DNA of 64,000 nt from JBGSIC01 sp041751875. GTDB lineage: Bacteria > Bdellovibrionota > FAC87 > UBA2466 > JACKAF01. A program made the position numbers and the translations under genes. This document shows positions 33,118 to 41,374 of the stretch, piece after piece; position 1 is the first letter of the stretch; each line of letters starts with the position of its first letter. Where the stretch lies: positions 124,001-188,000 of the forward strand of contig JBGSIC010000013.1 of assembly GCA_041751875.1 (NCBI GenBank), read 5' to 3'. The notes under the pieces are model-generated. The model saw only the letters and a list, made by a program, of their open reading frames with translations. It was not told where the DNA came from and searched no databases.

Positions 33118-33444
33118 ATGGCTCGAAAACAAAAACACGCTGACTATGAAAATTGTCCTATCGAAGCAGCCCTTGATGTAATTGGAGGCAAATGGAAAGG
33201 CGTCATTCTTCACCGCTTGATGGAAGATACGCGCCGCTTTAACGAACTAAAACGCACCATCCCCCGCATCACCCAGAGAATGCTGACCTCACAGTTAAGA
33301 GAGCTAGAAAAAGACAAACTCATCTCACGCAAAATTTACGCTCAGATTCCCCCGAAGGTGGAGTATTCGCTTACCGCAAAGGGGGCCACTTTGAAATCAG
33401 TGCTCAGTGCACTTTTGGATTGGGGACAAAAACACGTTCAATAG
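33118..33444 (+). CDS. HxlR-family transcriptional regulator
   Basis: A 108-residue winged-helix protein. ENCPIEAALDVIGGKWKGVIL with the sensing Cys near residue 14, RRFNELKRTIPRITQRML and LISRKIYAQIPPKVEYSLT are the HxlR blocks. Members with this Cys respond to electrophilic stress. It is divergent from the ABM monooxygenase and probably represses it. AAAGGATT lies directly before the ATG. Confidence 0.93.
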   Translation: MARKQKHADYENCPIEAALDVIGGKWKGVILHRLMEDTRRFNELKRTIPRITQRMLTSQLRELEKDKLISRKIYAQIPPKVEYSLTAKGATLKSVLSALLDWGQKHVQ

Positions 33445-33447
33445 AGG

Positions 33448-34353
33448 TTATTTCACTTCGACAAAACGAGGCTGAAGAAGCCGCGTATCGCTTTTTCTGA
33501 CCGATAGGCGGTCGATGGCCTGAACAATCGTTGCTTGATCAAAAATGATTGAGCTTCCCCCACCGGTGGTCCACCAGAAGGAAAGCGGTACCATTTCGTT
33601 TCCGATAATCGCAAAAAGAGGTTTGCCCGAATCGCCGCTGATAGGCGCTCGGAAATACAATGAGCGAATCGGATCGCTATCTCGCAACCCATTCACGGAA
33701 ACATGCGAACTATTCATCACTGCACTATTCACCAGCTGCAGACGCAGTTCATGAAACTGGTTTAGGTTCGCAATCGGTTTACCGGCAATCACCGAGTTGG
33801 TCGTCGGAAGCGGCGCGACCATGTCTTCCGGTAAATCAGAGTCCAAATACAGAACGCGCCAGTACGTGGAAGTGTCCACTTCATACTCTGCAGCCGCCAT
33901 ACGCGTTACGATTTCTCCGTTACGGCGAACAAATTGAAGAGTACGGCCTGGCGCTTCCGTTCCGTGTTGGTGGTGCGCAATCACATGCCGTCTGGTTACC
34001 GCAACACCTCTACCCAAAGTAGGGCCGTAGCCATCGGCGTTCGTCCAGGTGTCGTGCCAGGCGATGGGAGAAAGGTTGACCTCTGCGCCCCATCCATCTG
34101 GATTCCATTCCGCTTGCAGATCGGCCTGCCCCGGTGTCGCACTGTAGGAGCGAAAAACGTTGAGGTTCTCTTGCGAGGGAGTCGGATACTGGGAAACTAA
34201 TCTATCGATCGATTCGACTAGTGTGGTGGGAAGGTTCTCCCCAGAGAACTCTTCTAGATTTGACTCTTCTAGATTTGACTCGTCTAGATTACCGCAGCCC
34301 GAAAGAGCCACTAGGAATACCAAAATCGCGGAAATTCGGACTTCGTGTCCCAT
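33448..34353 (-). CDS. Trypsin-like serine protease lipoprotein
   Basis: About 301 residues from the ATG at 34353 (GGGG six bases upstream). The lipobox is ALSGC. After an acidic linker comes a chymotrypsin-like fold: the His region TRRHVIAHHQHG near residue 126 and the nucleophile motif ISGDSGKPLF near residue 240; the Asp is less clear. It differs from standard S1 wording (no TAAHC), so it is a divergent member. The linker is encoded by a 15-bp tandem repeat. Confidence 0.7.
   Translation of the reverse strand: MGHEVRISAILVFLVALSGCGNLDESNLEESNLEEFSGENLPTTLVESIDRLVSQYPTPSQENLNVFRSYSATPGQADLQAEWNPDGWGAEVNLSPIAWHDTWTNADGYGPTLGRGVAVTRRHVIAHHQHGTEAPGRTLQFVRRNGEIVTRMAAAEYEVDTSTYWRVLYLDSDLPEDMVAPLPTTNSVIAGKPIANLNQFHELRLQLVNSAVMNSSHVSVNGLRDSDPIRSLYFRAPISGDSGKPLFAIIGNEMVPLSFWWTTGGGSSIIFDQATIVQAIDRLSVRKSDTRLLQPRFVEVK
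34253..34290. repeat. 15-bp tandem repeat in protease lipoprotein gene
   Basis: Unit TCTAGATTTGACTCK occurs two and a half times without indels and encodes NLDES-NLEES-NLEEF just after the lipidated Cys. Being a multiple of three it would change linker length without frameshift. Confidence 0.8.
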
Positions 34354-34555
34354 ACAAAACCCCACAAAGAAAAGCCATCCCGGCTGTTTCCTTAATGTAA
34401 GGGTTCTCCATGGGGCGAATGGGGGTATATGGTGGAGATTCCTTCACAATCGGAGAAATCCGCGCTAGCGCCAGGCTCAGATAGCGCTTCAAAAAGCGAC
34501 GATCTTGCCGTATCCCGGTAATGCCTGTTGAATGCGGCTCACAGGGAGGATCGAT

Positions 34556-35188
34556 ATGAGAACACTTTTAGCTCAGTCTTTGGGTTTGGCTTTGGCCGTC
34601 TTTTTGGGTGGCTGCGCGGGTACCCCCGATGTTTCTCGGAACACCGACAGTTTTGCCGGAGGCGAGCGCTATGCCACGGAAACTTTCTATCTTCACAAAC
34701 TTCCCGGAGCGATCGATGAACGTCCCAACGAGTACAAGGGCACTAAGGGTGGCGAGGATGAACTTTACGTCAATCCCAACGCAGGCCTAGAAATGCGCTT
34801 TACTCGTCATGCCGCCCGCGCTGCCAACAACTACACCATTGGATTGATCTATAGCTACCGATCGGATGACCCCATTCCCCTCAACTTGGGCGGAAAAAAC
34901 TCTCTGAGGTTCGACATTGATGGCCGTACGGTTACCCTTTCTACCGATAACCGAAGCGCCCAAAACGGAGTCCGCGCGGGTGGCTTGTTTGGTGCCCGAA
35001 GTATTGAGAGCGTCGTGTATCGTGATGTGCCGGCAAGTCTTATCCGCGATCTCGCTAAGGCAAAAAACGTGGTTGTGATTGCGGCTTCCTCTAACGGCGA
35101 CATCAAGGGACAGTTTTCGCCTGTGATGTACGAAGCGCTTGTTAACTTGCAGGGCACTCGTACCAACAGACAAGTCATTGCGGAATAA
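34556..35188 (+). CDS. Lipoprotein, unknown
   Basis: A 210-residue exported lipoprotein (lipobox FLGGC). The mature part is a mixed alpha/beta domain with a GGKNSLRFDIDGRTVTLS strand pair. I recognise no family. AGGGAGG precedes the ATG at 34556; an upstream in-frame start at 34532 is not supported. The following gene begins 15 bases after the stop, so they may be co-transcribed. Confidence 0.7.
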   Translation: MRTLLAQSLGLALAVFLGGCAGTPDVSRNTDSFAGGERYATETFYLHKLPGAIDERPNEYKGTKGGEDELYVNPNAGLEMRFTRHAARAANNYTIGLIYSYRSDDPIPLNLGGKNSLRFDIDGRTVTLSTDNRSAQNGVRAGGLFGARSIESVVYRDVPASLIRDLAKAKNVVVIAASSNGDIKGQFSPVMYEALVNLQGTRTNRQVIAE

Positions 35189-35202
35189 CTTTGGGCGGTA
35201 TT

Positions 35203-35934
35203 ATGAAAAGATTCGTTCTTCTCTCTGGACTTCTTTTGTCTCTCATGTCTGAGGCGGGGCACACCTTTTATTCGAAATGGGATGAGTCCGCAAAAAAGCT
35301 CTGCGCTAAGGCAGTCGTCCGGATTACCACGCCGTACAAAATAAAGCCCAACAGCCTGGCTCTTATCGAAGAAAGGGACGACCGTCCGGGGGAGTTCCAC
35401 AATGTCGTCTTTGATAATTTGTCCCCAGACGAAACTGCCACAATGGCTACTCGCTTCCCTTCGCTAGCTACATTTGCTCAGGTAGTAGCTACTCAAAGAG
35501 GAACAGCGCAAGAACCTCTCGCGGCTTATTTTCCTGACGTCGTACGTGAACCGCTTCTTCTTCGCAAGCCTCTTCCCACGGAAGACATTTTCCCCAACTG
35601 TTTTGGCGCGGCGATGGGATGGTTTGGAATAGGAAATAGGTGGTTTAGTTTGGATGACGACGACTTTGATTCCATTCTGAGGTCCCGATTTAAACGGGTG
35701 GCTGAAGGAAAGACTCTCCAACCAGAAACGGTCATTGTTTGGCGTTTTGCACGCGACAAAAGAGCTCTTCATACCGCGATTTTATTGGATCAAGATATTG
35801 TCTGGCACCGTGGAGGCTCAAACCCCGCAGCCTTCACCACCTTTGGCAAAGCGATTAATACCTATTGTGGAAGAAACGGCGACAAGAACGACGCCTTGAT
35901 AGAGTTCTATCGGCTGAAAAAGCCGAAGCAATAG
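35203..35934 (+). CDS. Secreted protein, unknown
   Basis: A 243-residue protein with a signal peptide (KRFVLLSGLLLSLMSEAG). The mature part includes GAAMGWFGIGNRWFSL and, toward the end, VIVWRFARDKRALHTAILL with HRGGSNPAAF. A Cys-His-containing arrangement (NCFGAAM, then LHTAIL and HRGG) hints at an NlpC/P60-like papain fold, but only as a possibility. The ATG at 35203 is chosen; the TTG at 35191 has no ribosome site. Confidence 0.6.
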   Translation: MKRFVLLSGLLLSLMSEAGHTFYSKWDESAKKLCAKAVVRITTPYKIKPNSLALIEERDDRPGEFHNVVFDNLSPDETATMATRFPSLATFAQVVATQRGTAQEPLAAYFPDVVREPLLLRKPLPTEDIFPNCFGAAMGWFGIGNRWFSLDDDDFDSILRSRFKRVAEGKTLQPETVIVWRFARDKRALHTAILLDQDIVWHRGGSNPAAFTTFGKAINTYCGRNGDKNDALIEFYRLKKPKQ

Positions 35935-36109
35935 TTTGTCGCCCATTAGAGAAGGGTCAAATCCGAAAGCGAACGCACCCTACCCCCGAGCAGCGAAAAC
36001 CATAAAAGACTTTCATTAACACCTCAATTTAACTGGGTTTTCGCAAACTGGCCCCTATTGATTCTGCCCGGCTCCGCATGGTAGAAGGTCGCTCCCCGAA
36101 GAGGTGTTC

Positions 36110-37240
36110 ATGACTGCCGCTCGAAAAATTTTATTCGCCTCGCTGTTAATGTTCGCCTTTCTTAGTGCGCATGGAGAGGGTCCGGAAACCTTAACTCCGC
36201 ATGTAAAACCGCGCTCCTTACATGAAAAAAGTTGCAAGGCTCTTTTGGCGATAGCGGGAGTCGCTACAAAGTGGGCTGGCATTGGCGAGCGTCTTTTCAC
36301 TGACAAAGACAATCTTTCGACCGCATATTTTCGAAGCACGGAACGCAACCATCGTATGGACGTTTTTGTAATCGGGGATAGTTTGAGTTGTGGAGAAATG
36401 TCTTTTTGTGGCGGAGTGCGTACCATTCTGGCTACACGTATGCCCCTGCAACGAGGATGGGCCATCAACGCCAGAGAAAAAATAGAAACACTCGAACCGC
36501 TCTTTGATCGTTTAGCAAAGACCCTTCCCACTCGTGTTACGGTTGCTGCGCGCTCGGGGGCCTACATGAATGGCGCTAGCCCACTGGATAGAACAGTGGC
36601 GAATGTTCTCGGTAACATTTCAAATTTTTCTGACCAAGTGGATCGATTGTTAAAAAAACGGGAACTCCCTAATCTGGTTCTCGTCTGGATAGGGCACAAT
36701 AATCTGGATTGGGCATATGATTTGGAGCACGTAGAACACCTGGAAAGGGAAAAGTACCTCACCGATATTCCCACGCTCATGGCGGATAACCTAGAGCAAC
36801 AGCTCAATCGAATCCGTGAGCGATCCGCTTCCGCTAAAGAACCCACTCGGATCGTGGTTTTTGGCTTACTCAATTTAGAGAATATGGCAGTTATGCGCGA
36901 ACAAGCGAGGCTAGAAAGAGAAGCAAATCCTGAGGTATTCCACTATTTTGAAGTTCCTTATACCCATTTTCCGTCGGTTAGGCCCGAGCATCAAGATGTT
37001 ACCGTGAACCTGGGACGGAGAGTGAATGAAGCGTTAAATGCTCGTTTGGAAGAAATGCGAGTGGAGGGGTGTTGGTCAGAAACAACTTTACGGTTTTCCA
37101 ACGCTCTATTCCACGCGCCCTTAACGACCTTGGAGATGCTTCATCCAAAAGATGGCTTTCATCTCTCTGCGGAAGGCCACAACGTAGTTGCCGATGCCAT
37201 TTTCAATGATCTCGAAGCTAACGGTGATTTAACTAATTGA
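36110..37240 (+). CDS. Exported SGNH/GDSL hydrolase
   Basis: A 376-residue exported protein. The N-terminal signal peptide is followed by a Cys-containing segment; block I is VIGDSLSCG with Ser91, block III reads WIGHNNLDW (Asn as usual) and block V is PKDGFHLSAEGH with Asp348 and His351. This is a complete SGNH esterase set. The substrate is likely an acylated surface polymer or lipid, which I infer only from export. AGAGG lies five bases before the ATG at 36110. Confidence 0.85.
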   Translation: MTAARKILFASLLMFAFLSAHGEGPETLTPHVKPRSLHEKSCKALLAIAGVATKWAGIGERLFTDKDNLSTAYFRSTERNHRMDVFVIGDSLSCGEMSFCGGVRTILATRMPLQRGWAINAREKIETLEPLFDRLAKTLPTRVTVAARSGAYMNGASPLDRTVANVLGNISNFSDQVDRLLKKRELPNLVLVWIGHNNLDWAYDLEHVEHLEREKYLTDIPTLMADNLEQQLNRIRERSASAKEPTRIVVFGLLNLENMAVMREQARLEREANPEVFHYFEVPYTHFPSVRPEHQDVTVNLGRRVNEALNARLEEMRVEGCWSETTLRFSNALFHAPLTTLEMLHPKDGFHLSAEGHNVVADAIFNDLEANGDLTN

Positions 37241-37348
37241 AACAACCATGCCGCCGAAGGCCCAACAGACATTTACGTTGGTCTCTTCGGTCAGCCATGC
37301 GTTGAAAACCAAGACTGTTTGGGAGTCCTGATTAGCAGCTACGCATTC

Positions 37349-37531
37349 TTAGTGCGAAGCCGTCTTTTTTTGCTCGAAAGCACGATTTTCTTGAACAGGT
37401 TGCGTTTCGACTTGCTTCTTTTCTGAACCAGCAAGCTCCTTATCAACCTTTTTCAGCTCGACAACTTTTTCATTGCCCTTGTTCTCTATATTCTTAGTAT
37501 CTTTCATTTTCTCATCTTGAATCTGTGTCAT
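37349..37531 (-). CDS. Small highly charged protein
   Basis: A 60-residue hydrophilic protein, mostly Lys, Glu, Gln and Asn, predicted disordered or helical. ATG at 37531 has AAGGAG six bases upstream; a longer frame to 37564 has none. It is divergent from the LysR gene across 87 bp and may be controlled by it. No family. Confidence 0.6.
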   Translation of the reverse strand: MTQIQDEKMKDTKNIENKGNEKVVELKKVDKELAGSEKKQVETQPVQENRAFEQKKTASH

Positions 37532-37603
37532 GTGTGACTCCTTTGTCAGCACATAGAATCTCACCCGGAGCCGAATAATAAAAATATATAATTAGCATGT
37601 GAT

Positions 37604-37624
37604 ATATAGATAAACGCTATGTAT
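37604..37624 (+). promoter_or_regulatory. ATATA-N7-GCTATGTAT element at LysR gene start
   Basis: This 21-bp element recurs with the same spacing at 38910-38930. Here it overlaps the start codon of the LysR gene (37619). Confidence 0.45.
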
Positions 37625-38554
37625 AACTTTAACCATCTTTACTATTTTTATGTCACCGCAAAATCAGGCGGTGTTACCACAGCCGCCAAACATTTAAGAA
37701 TCAGCCAGCCTTCATTGAGCAGTCAGCTTAAAGTATTGGAAGGCGCGCTTCATACAAAGCTCTTTCAGAAAGTGGGACGCAACAATCAACTTACTGACGC
37801 CGGGGTGATTATCTACGGTTTCTGCCGACGGATGTTTGAGCTCTCCGAAGAGATGGGTGAACTCATTTTAGAAGGAGTGCCTTCTGCTACACGACGCATT
37901 CACATCGGCGTATCAGATGAAGTCGATCACTCTTTTGTGGTGGAGGTGGTCAGTCTTTTTTTGAAAAAGCACGGACTCGCACAACGTCCGAAGATTACGA
38001 TGGTGTCAGGTCCGCACGAGCAACTCGTGGAACGTCTACGGTTTAGGGAACTTGATGCGATTGTTTCGCCTTTGTCTTTGAGTGACCCTGAGCTAATAAA
38101 CCTGGGTCGCGCGGAAATGCCAGTCGCGTTGGCGTGCTCAGTAAAATGGAAAACACGCTCTAAAACAGGAAATCTTAAAGCCGCTTCGGCGATTAGCGAA
38201 CTCATCGGTAAGGATCATGCGCAATGGATCATGCCCTCTACAAAGTTTAAGCTACGCTCGGAAATTGACCGCTTTGTAGATTCAAATGAACTTAAAGGGC
38301 GCATCGTTTTTGAAAGCGATGTCTGGGCATCGGTTGTGCGTTCCGTAGTCGATGAGATCGGGCTCGCGTTCTTGCCACTATTATACGTACGACGTGAACT
38401 ACGGGAAAAAACCTTGCGCGTGCTTGGCCCTAAAGGCGGATACTGGAAGTACCGTGTTTGGATGGGCTGCCACAATCAGAACAAGAGTGACCTACTGATT
38501 CAGTCACTCGCTCTGTCTTTTAAGGAAATCTGCGACGAAGCAATTGTTAGCTAA
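37619..38554 (+). CDS. LysR-family regulator, NhaR-like
   Basis: A 311-residue LysR protein. The N-terminus MYNFNHLYYFYVTAKSGG, with TTAAKHLRISQPSLSSQLKVLE as helix-turn-helix (shown in parts), resembles NhaR, the sodium-responsive activator of the Na+/H+ antiporter, more than ordinary LysR proteins. A full effector domain follows. No antiporter gene is near; likely targets are itself and the flanking small genes that share its upstream element. No clear ribosome site precedes the ATG. Its stop overlaps the convergent gene by eight bases. Confidence 0.88.
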   Translation: MYNFNHLYYFYVTAKSGGVTTAAKHLRISQPSLSSQLKVLEGALHTKLFQKVGRNNQLTDAGVIIYGFCRRMFELSEEMGELILEGVPSATRRIHIGVSDEVDHSFVVEVVSLFLKKHGLAQRPKITMVSGPHEQLVERLRFRELDAIVSPLSLSDPELINLGRAEMPVALACSVKWKTRSKTGNLKAASAISELIGKDHAQWIMPSTKFKLRSEIDRFVDSNELKGRIVFESDVWASVVRSVVDEIGLAFLPLLYVRRELREKTLRVLGPKGGYWKYRVWMGCHNQNKSDLLIQSLALSFKEICDEAIVS

Positions 38555-38798
38555 GCTGACCCTTGCGGAATTCTTCCTGTGTCTTATTAAGGAAGATCAC
38601 ATTGCTCTCAGTGCGTACTACCCACTTAAGAGGAATCCAATGATGTTTGCCGTCAAACGAATCATAGCTCTTAAGCTTTACATAATTGCCGCCATCGAGG
38701 CGATCGACTGTGCCCACTTGCTTGCCCAAGATCACACCAGTCTTGTCGTCCGATTTAGCGAACACTTTCGAGTCTGGTCTTATATATAGGTCTGTCAT
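38547..38798 (-). CDS. DUF2171/PRC-barrel-like small protein
   Basis: An 83-residue protein. MTDLYIRPDSKVFAKSDD, then TGVILGKQVGTVDRLDG and HHWIPLKWVVRTESNVIFL follow the DUF2171 form of the PRC barrel, small cytoplasmic proteins common among stress genes. ATG at 38798 or TTG at 38804 is possible; AAGGA lies upstream. Its promoter region holds the element shared with the LysR gene and an 8-bp inverted repeat GATAATAC/GTATTATC (38884-38934). Confidence 0.75.
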   Translation of the reverse strand: MTDLYIRPDSKVFAKSDDKTGVILGKQVGTVDRLDGGNYVKLKSYDSFDGKHHWIPLKWVVRTESNVIFLNKTQEEFRKGQLS

Positions 38799-38909
38799 AT
38801 TCAATACTTCCTTACTACAACGTATGGCTTAGCTACCTCGCGTAGCACGCCGGACAGTGACAATGACAGAACGCGGCGCAAATTGATAATACCGAATTTG
38901 CATACGAAT

Positions 38910-38930
38910 ATATAACTTCTAGCTATGTAT
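38910..38930 (+). promoter_or_regulatory. Second ATATA-N7-GCTATGTAT element
   Basis: Same 21-bp pattern as at 37604, about 110 bp before the PRC-barrel gene. It overlaps the right arm of an 8-bp inverted repeat. Confidence 0.45.
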
Positions 38931-38945
38931 TATCAGGCTAGACGG

Positions 38946-39416
38946 TTACTTCGCGCGCCGCTTGCAGGGAAGATCGAGGCTGTAGCCGCCGCCGTCCTTC
39001 TTGAAGGAATAAGTAAGAATGCCCTCGCCTTCGAAGTGCACTTTTCCATCCTGCAATACCGCTTCTTTCTCGGTGTGCTTTAAGGTGTAGGTGCCTCCGG
39101 AAGCGTTCACCCCTTTAACGACCGTCCCACCATCCGTTGTATCTTGGCAAGAAGTCACCTCGTAGCGAAACCAGTTATTTGAGCCGTCTGAGCCTTTCAT
39201 CAGTCCGTGGATGTAGAGTTTCTGAGTGGGATAGTCGACTTCGATGTAAGTCCAAACCCGGCCGGAAGCCGGATCATGCTCGGTGGTGCAATGGCCAGTC
39301 GGAGAGGTACTTCCTCTTTCGCTCAACCAACCGTGAAAACAATCTTCGGAAGACGTGATATCAGCGTGCGCCAATGGTACGAAACCGAACACCAAAAGAA
39401 AAGCCAACTTGCCCAT
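38946..39416 (-). CDS. Secreted protein, unknown
   Basis: A 156-residue exported protein (signal peptide GKLAFLLVFGFVPLAHA) with four Cys in the mature part (EDCFHGW, GHCTTEH, TSCQDTT, DLPCKRR), suggesting two disulfides in a beta-rich domain. No family. Single-gene unit. Confidence 0.65.
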   Translation of the reverse strand: MGKLAFLLVFGFVPLAHADITSSEDCFHGWLSERGSTSPTGHCTTEHDPASGRVWTYIEVDYPTQKLYIHGLMKGSDGSNNWFRYEVTSCQDTTDGGTVVKGVNASGGTYTLKHTEKEAVLQDGKVHFEGEGILTYSFKKDGGGYSLDLPCKRRAK

Positions 39417-39545
39417 TTTTCTCCCCCATAACGACTAAACAAAGAATTGATATTGTGAAAGGGGGTGCGATTTTCGTCAACAAGGAAGCAACTTTGCTTC
39501 TCGCAATGACCAGCTGAGGTTGCTATCCTTCCCTAAGGAGCTTTT

Positions 39546-39902
39546 ATGGCCAACGAACCTCAATGCCCAAAATGCCGTGCTGAGAATGTTTACGACGATG
39601 GTAACCTTTGGGTATGTCCCGATTGTTCATGCGAGTGGAGCAAAGACGAAGTAAAGAAAACCTCTCTACCCGAATTGAAGGAAGAAGGCGTCAAAGATGC
39701 CTTTGGCAATACCCTTGTGAGCGGAGATTCGGTAACCGTGATTAAAGATTTGAAAGTTAAGGGCTCCTCCACGGTGGTAAAAGTCGGCACTAAGGTAAAA
39801 AACATCCGCGTAATCGATGCCGAAGACGGGCACAACATCGCCTGTAAAATTGACGGTGTCGGTTCGATGAATCTGAAATCGGAGTTTGTGAAAAAAGCTT
39901 AA
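39546..39902 (+). CDS. yjdM: YjdM/PhnA-type zinc-ribbon protein
   Basis: A 118-residue protein. A zinc ribbon (CPKC at residues 7-10, CPDC at 25-28) is followed by FGNTLVSGDSVTVIKDLKVKGSS, then KVGTKVKNIRV and a DGHNIACKIDG block. This is the YjdM (formerly PhnA) family, once linked by name to phosphonate use; the true role is unclear. CTAAGGAG lies just before the ATG. Length is standard. Confidence 0.92.
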   Translation: MANEPQCPKCRAENVYDDGNLWVCPDCSCEWSKDEVKKTSLPELKEEGVKDAFGNTLVSGDSVTVIKDLKVKGSSTVVKVGTKVKNIRVIDAEDGHNIACKIDGVGSMNLKSEFVKKA

Positions 39903-39921
39903 GCTCTCTTAAGCAGGTGCT

Positions 39922-40641
39922 TTAGAAAAGCATCAGAAATCCGCTCACCAAAATACAACCAGCGACAATTTTTTCGAACTGAATCTGATTGATTCGGCTT
40001 AATATCAACTTCCCTGTTTTGGCTCCCGCCAGCGCCGCCACAGCTAGCAGTGGAATGTAGAACCATTCATCCCAATCCATAAATCCATTTTTCAAGTAGA
40101 TAGCCGCACGCAATAAGTCTCCCCCCATATCAATAGAGGAGGAAAGCGCTACAAAACTGTTTTTCGGCACTCCAATCGCAGTCAGAGCTACGCCCCGAAT
40201 GGCCCCTCCCGTGCCAATCAACCCTGTAGAGAATCCTGAGAGTCCAGTAAGGACAACGGCAACCCATCGGGGTGAACGAGGCAGCTCCTTCTTCCCAAAA
40301 AGAGCGAAGAGAGCAAATGCCACCAATGCGACCCCTAACGCTCTTTGGAGGGAAACATTTGAAAGATGAGTTGTGAGCAACGCGCCGGCGCCAGTTAAAA
40401 TAACGAAAGGAGGAAAAAGAAGGAGAAACGTTTTTAGCTCGAAATGCCCCCGGAAGAGAATGATTTTGAAAATATTTCCAAAGCAGTGCAAAAGAGCTGT
40501 GAGCGCCAGAACGAACTGAAAGGACTCAAAGAGCAACGCGATGGGAACGAAAAAAGTGGATGAGCCAAACCCGCTTAAGGTACCAAGAACCTCGGAAGCG
40601 TATCCTAGAAGGATAATAAGGTAGTCGTGCAGGCTCATCAT
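39922..40641 (-). CDS. TauE/SafE-family permease
   Basis: A 239-residue polytopic protein with the two TauE/SafE halves visible as GTLSGFGSSTFFVPIALL near residue 18 and STGLIGTGGAIRGVALTAIG near residue 137. It is distinct from the family member at 31903. It overlaps the upstream DUF4833 gene by ATGA, so the pair is one unit. The substrate is unknown; sulfur anions are the family default. Confidence 0.9.
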   Translation of the reverse strand: MMSLHDYLIILLGYASEVLGTLSGFGSSTFFVPIALLFESFQFVLALTALLHCFGNIFKIILFRGHFELKTFLLLFPPFVILTGAGALLTTHLSNVSLQRALGVALVAFALFALFGKKELPRSPRWVAVVLTGLSGFSTGLIGTGGAIRGVALTAIGVPKNSFVALSSSIDMGGDLLRAAIYLKNGFMDWDEWFYIPLLAVAALAGAKTGKLILSRINQIQFEKIVAGCILVSGFLMLF

Positions 40642-41168
40642 TCCCCTTCAATTCTTTCCGTCACCACCAAACCGTCCTTCAGAGATATGCCTTTAAGCTC
40701 TGTGAAAAGCACCGTTGGAACCAGACCTTTCCCTTCAGTCTGAATGTAGACTTCTTTTAGCTCACACGTCTGCCCACTGATAGGAAGGATTGCCCGTACT
40801 CGCTCTTGTCCCCCATGATAGTCACGGCGAACGCGGATCTCTCTACTTGGTAACGCTTTAAGAGAAAACACCACTTCCTCTCCGTTTACCTCTTTGACAG
40901 ATACCCCGTAGGCCCAGGCCTTTTCTATCTTAGTGAGCGGTTCGGCTTCCCCGCTCTTTTCGTTCATCAGCCAATAAACATAAATAGGTTCCTTTTCGGA
41001 GAAACCTTCGGGAGTGGCACGCGCCTCATAAACCAAAAGGTTTTTGTTTAGGCTCCTTTGAATCGTAAACAAACGGTAAACCTGGCGTTCAAAAAGGTGC
41101 GCTCCAGCGATTTCACTGGCCTGAAGAACTTGGGGAAGGAGAATCGAAAGAAGTAGAATTAGGGCCAT
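40638..41168 (-). CDS. DUF4833 secreted protein
   Basis: A 176-residue exported protein (signal peptide ALILLLSILLPQVLQA). LFTIQRSLNKNLLVYEAR, then EPIYVYWLMNEKSGEAEPL, a KAWAYGVSV block and the RAILPISGQTCELKEVYIQT stretch match DUF4833, a periplasmic domain of unknown function. It is the first gene of a two-gene unit with a TauE permease. A GGGAC element lies between it and the divergent gene at 41375. Confidence 0.8.
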   Translation of the reverse strand: MALILLLSILLPQVLQASEIAGAHLFERQVYRLFTIQRSLNKNLLVYEARATPEGFSEKEPIYVYWLMNEKSGEAEPLTKIEKAWAYGVSVKEVNGEEVVFSLKALPSREIRVRRDYHGGQERVRAILPISGQTCELKEVYIQTEGKGLVPTVLFTELKGISLKDGLVVTERIEGE

Positions 41169-41246
41169 CCAGTAGCTCCCAAATTAGAATCGCACTTTTG
41201 GGGTGCGATGGAAACACCAACGTGACGAGACAAAAAGGTGCAGTTT

Positions 41247-41261
41247 GGGACTTTTTTACCC
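41247..41261 (+). promoter_or_regulatory. GGGAC element upstream of secreted protein gene
   Basis: GGGAC-TTTTT-TACCC, 57 bp before the -24 GG of the promoter at 41303; the right arm matches GTCCC at three of five positions. Confidence 0.45.
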
Positions 41262-41302
41262 GCCTTTTGAATGTGTTGACCCTGCCAGCGCTCCGTTCTC
41301 CT

Positions 41303-41318
41303 GGCATCAGAGATGCAA
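41303..41318 (+). promoter_or_regulatory. Sigma-54 -24/-12 promoter of secreted protein gene
   Basis: TGGCAT-CAGAG-ATGCA with GG at 41304 and GC at 41316. Spacing is exact and the sequence resembles the promoter of the paralogue at 28668. Confidence 0.65.
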
Positions 41319-41374
41319 TGTCCAAGTAAAAACGAGGGGGATTCGACTCCCTTGCTAAAGGATAAGGGGTTTTT

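Noticed and set aside
41169..41230. TTGGTG with TCGCA on the minus strand before the DUF4833 gene
   Set aside because: Spacing fits but both boxes deviate at key bases; not reported as a promoter.
41113..41325. 70-codon minus-strand frame upstream of the DUF4833 gene
   Set aside because: It covers the sigma-54 promoter region of the divergent gene and overlaps the DUF4833 start out of frame.
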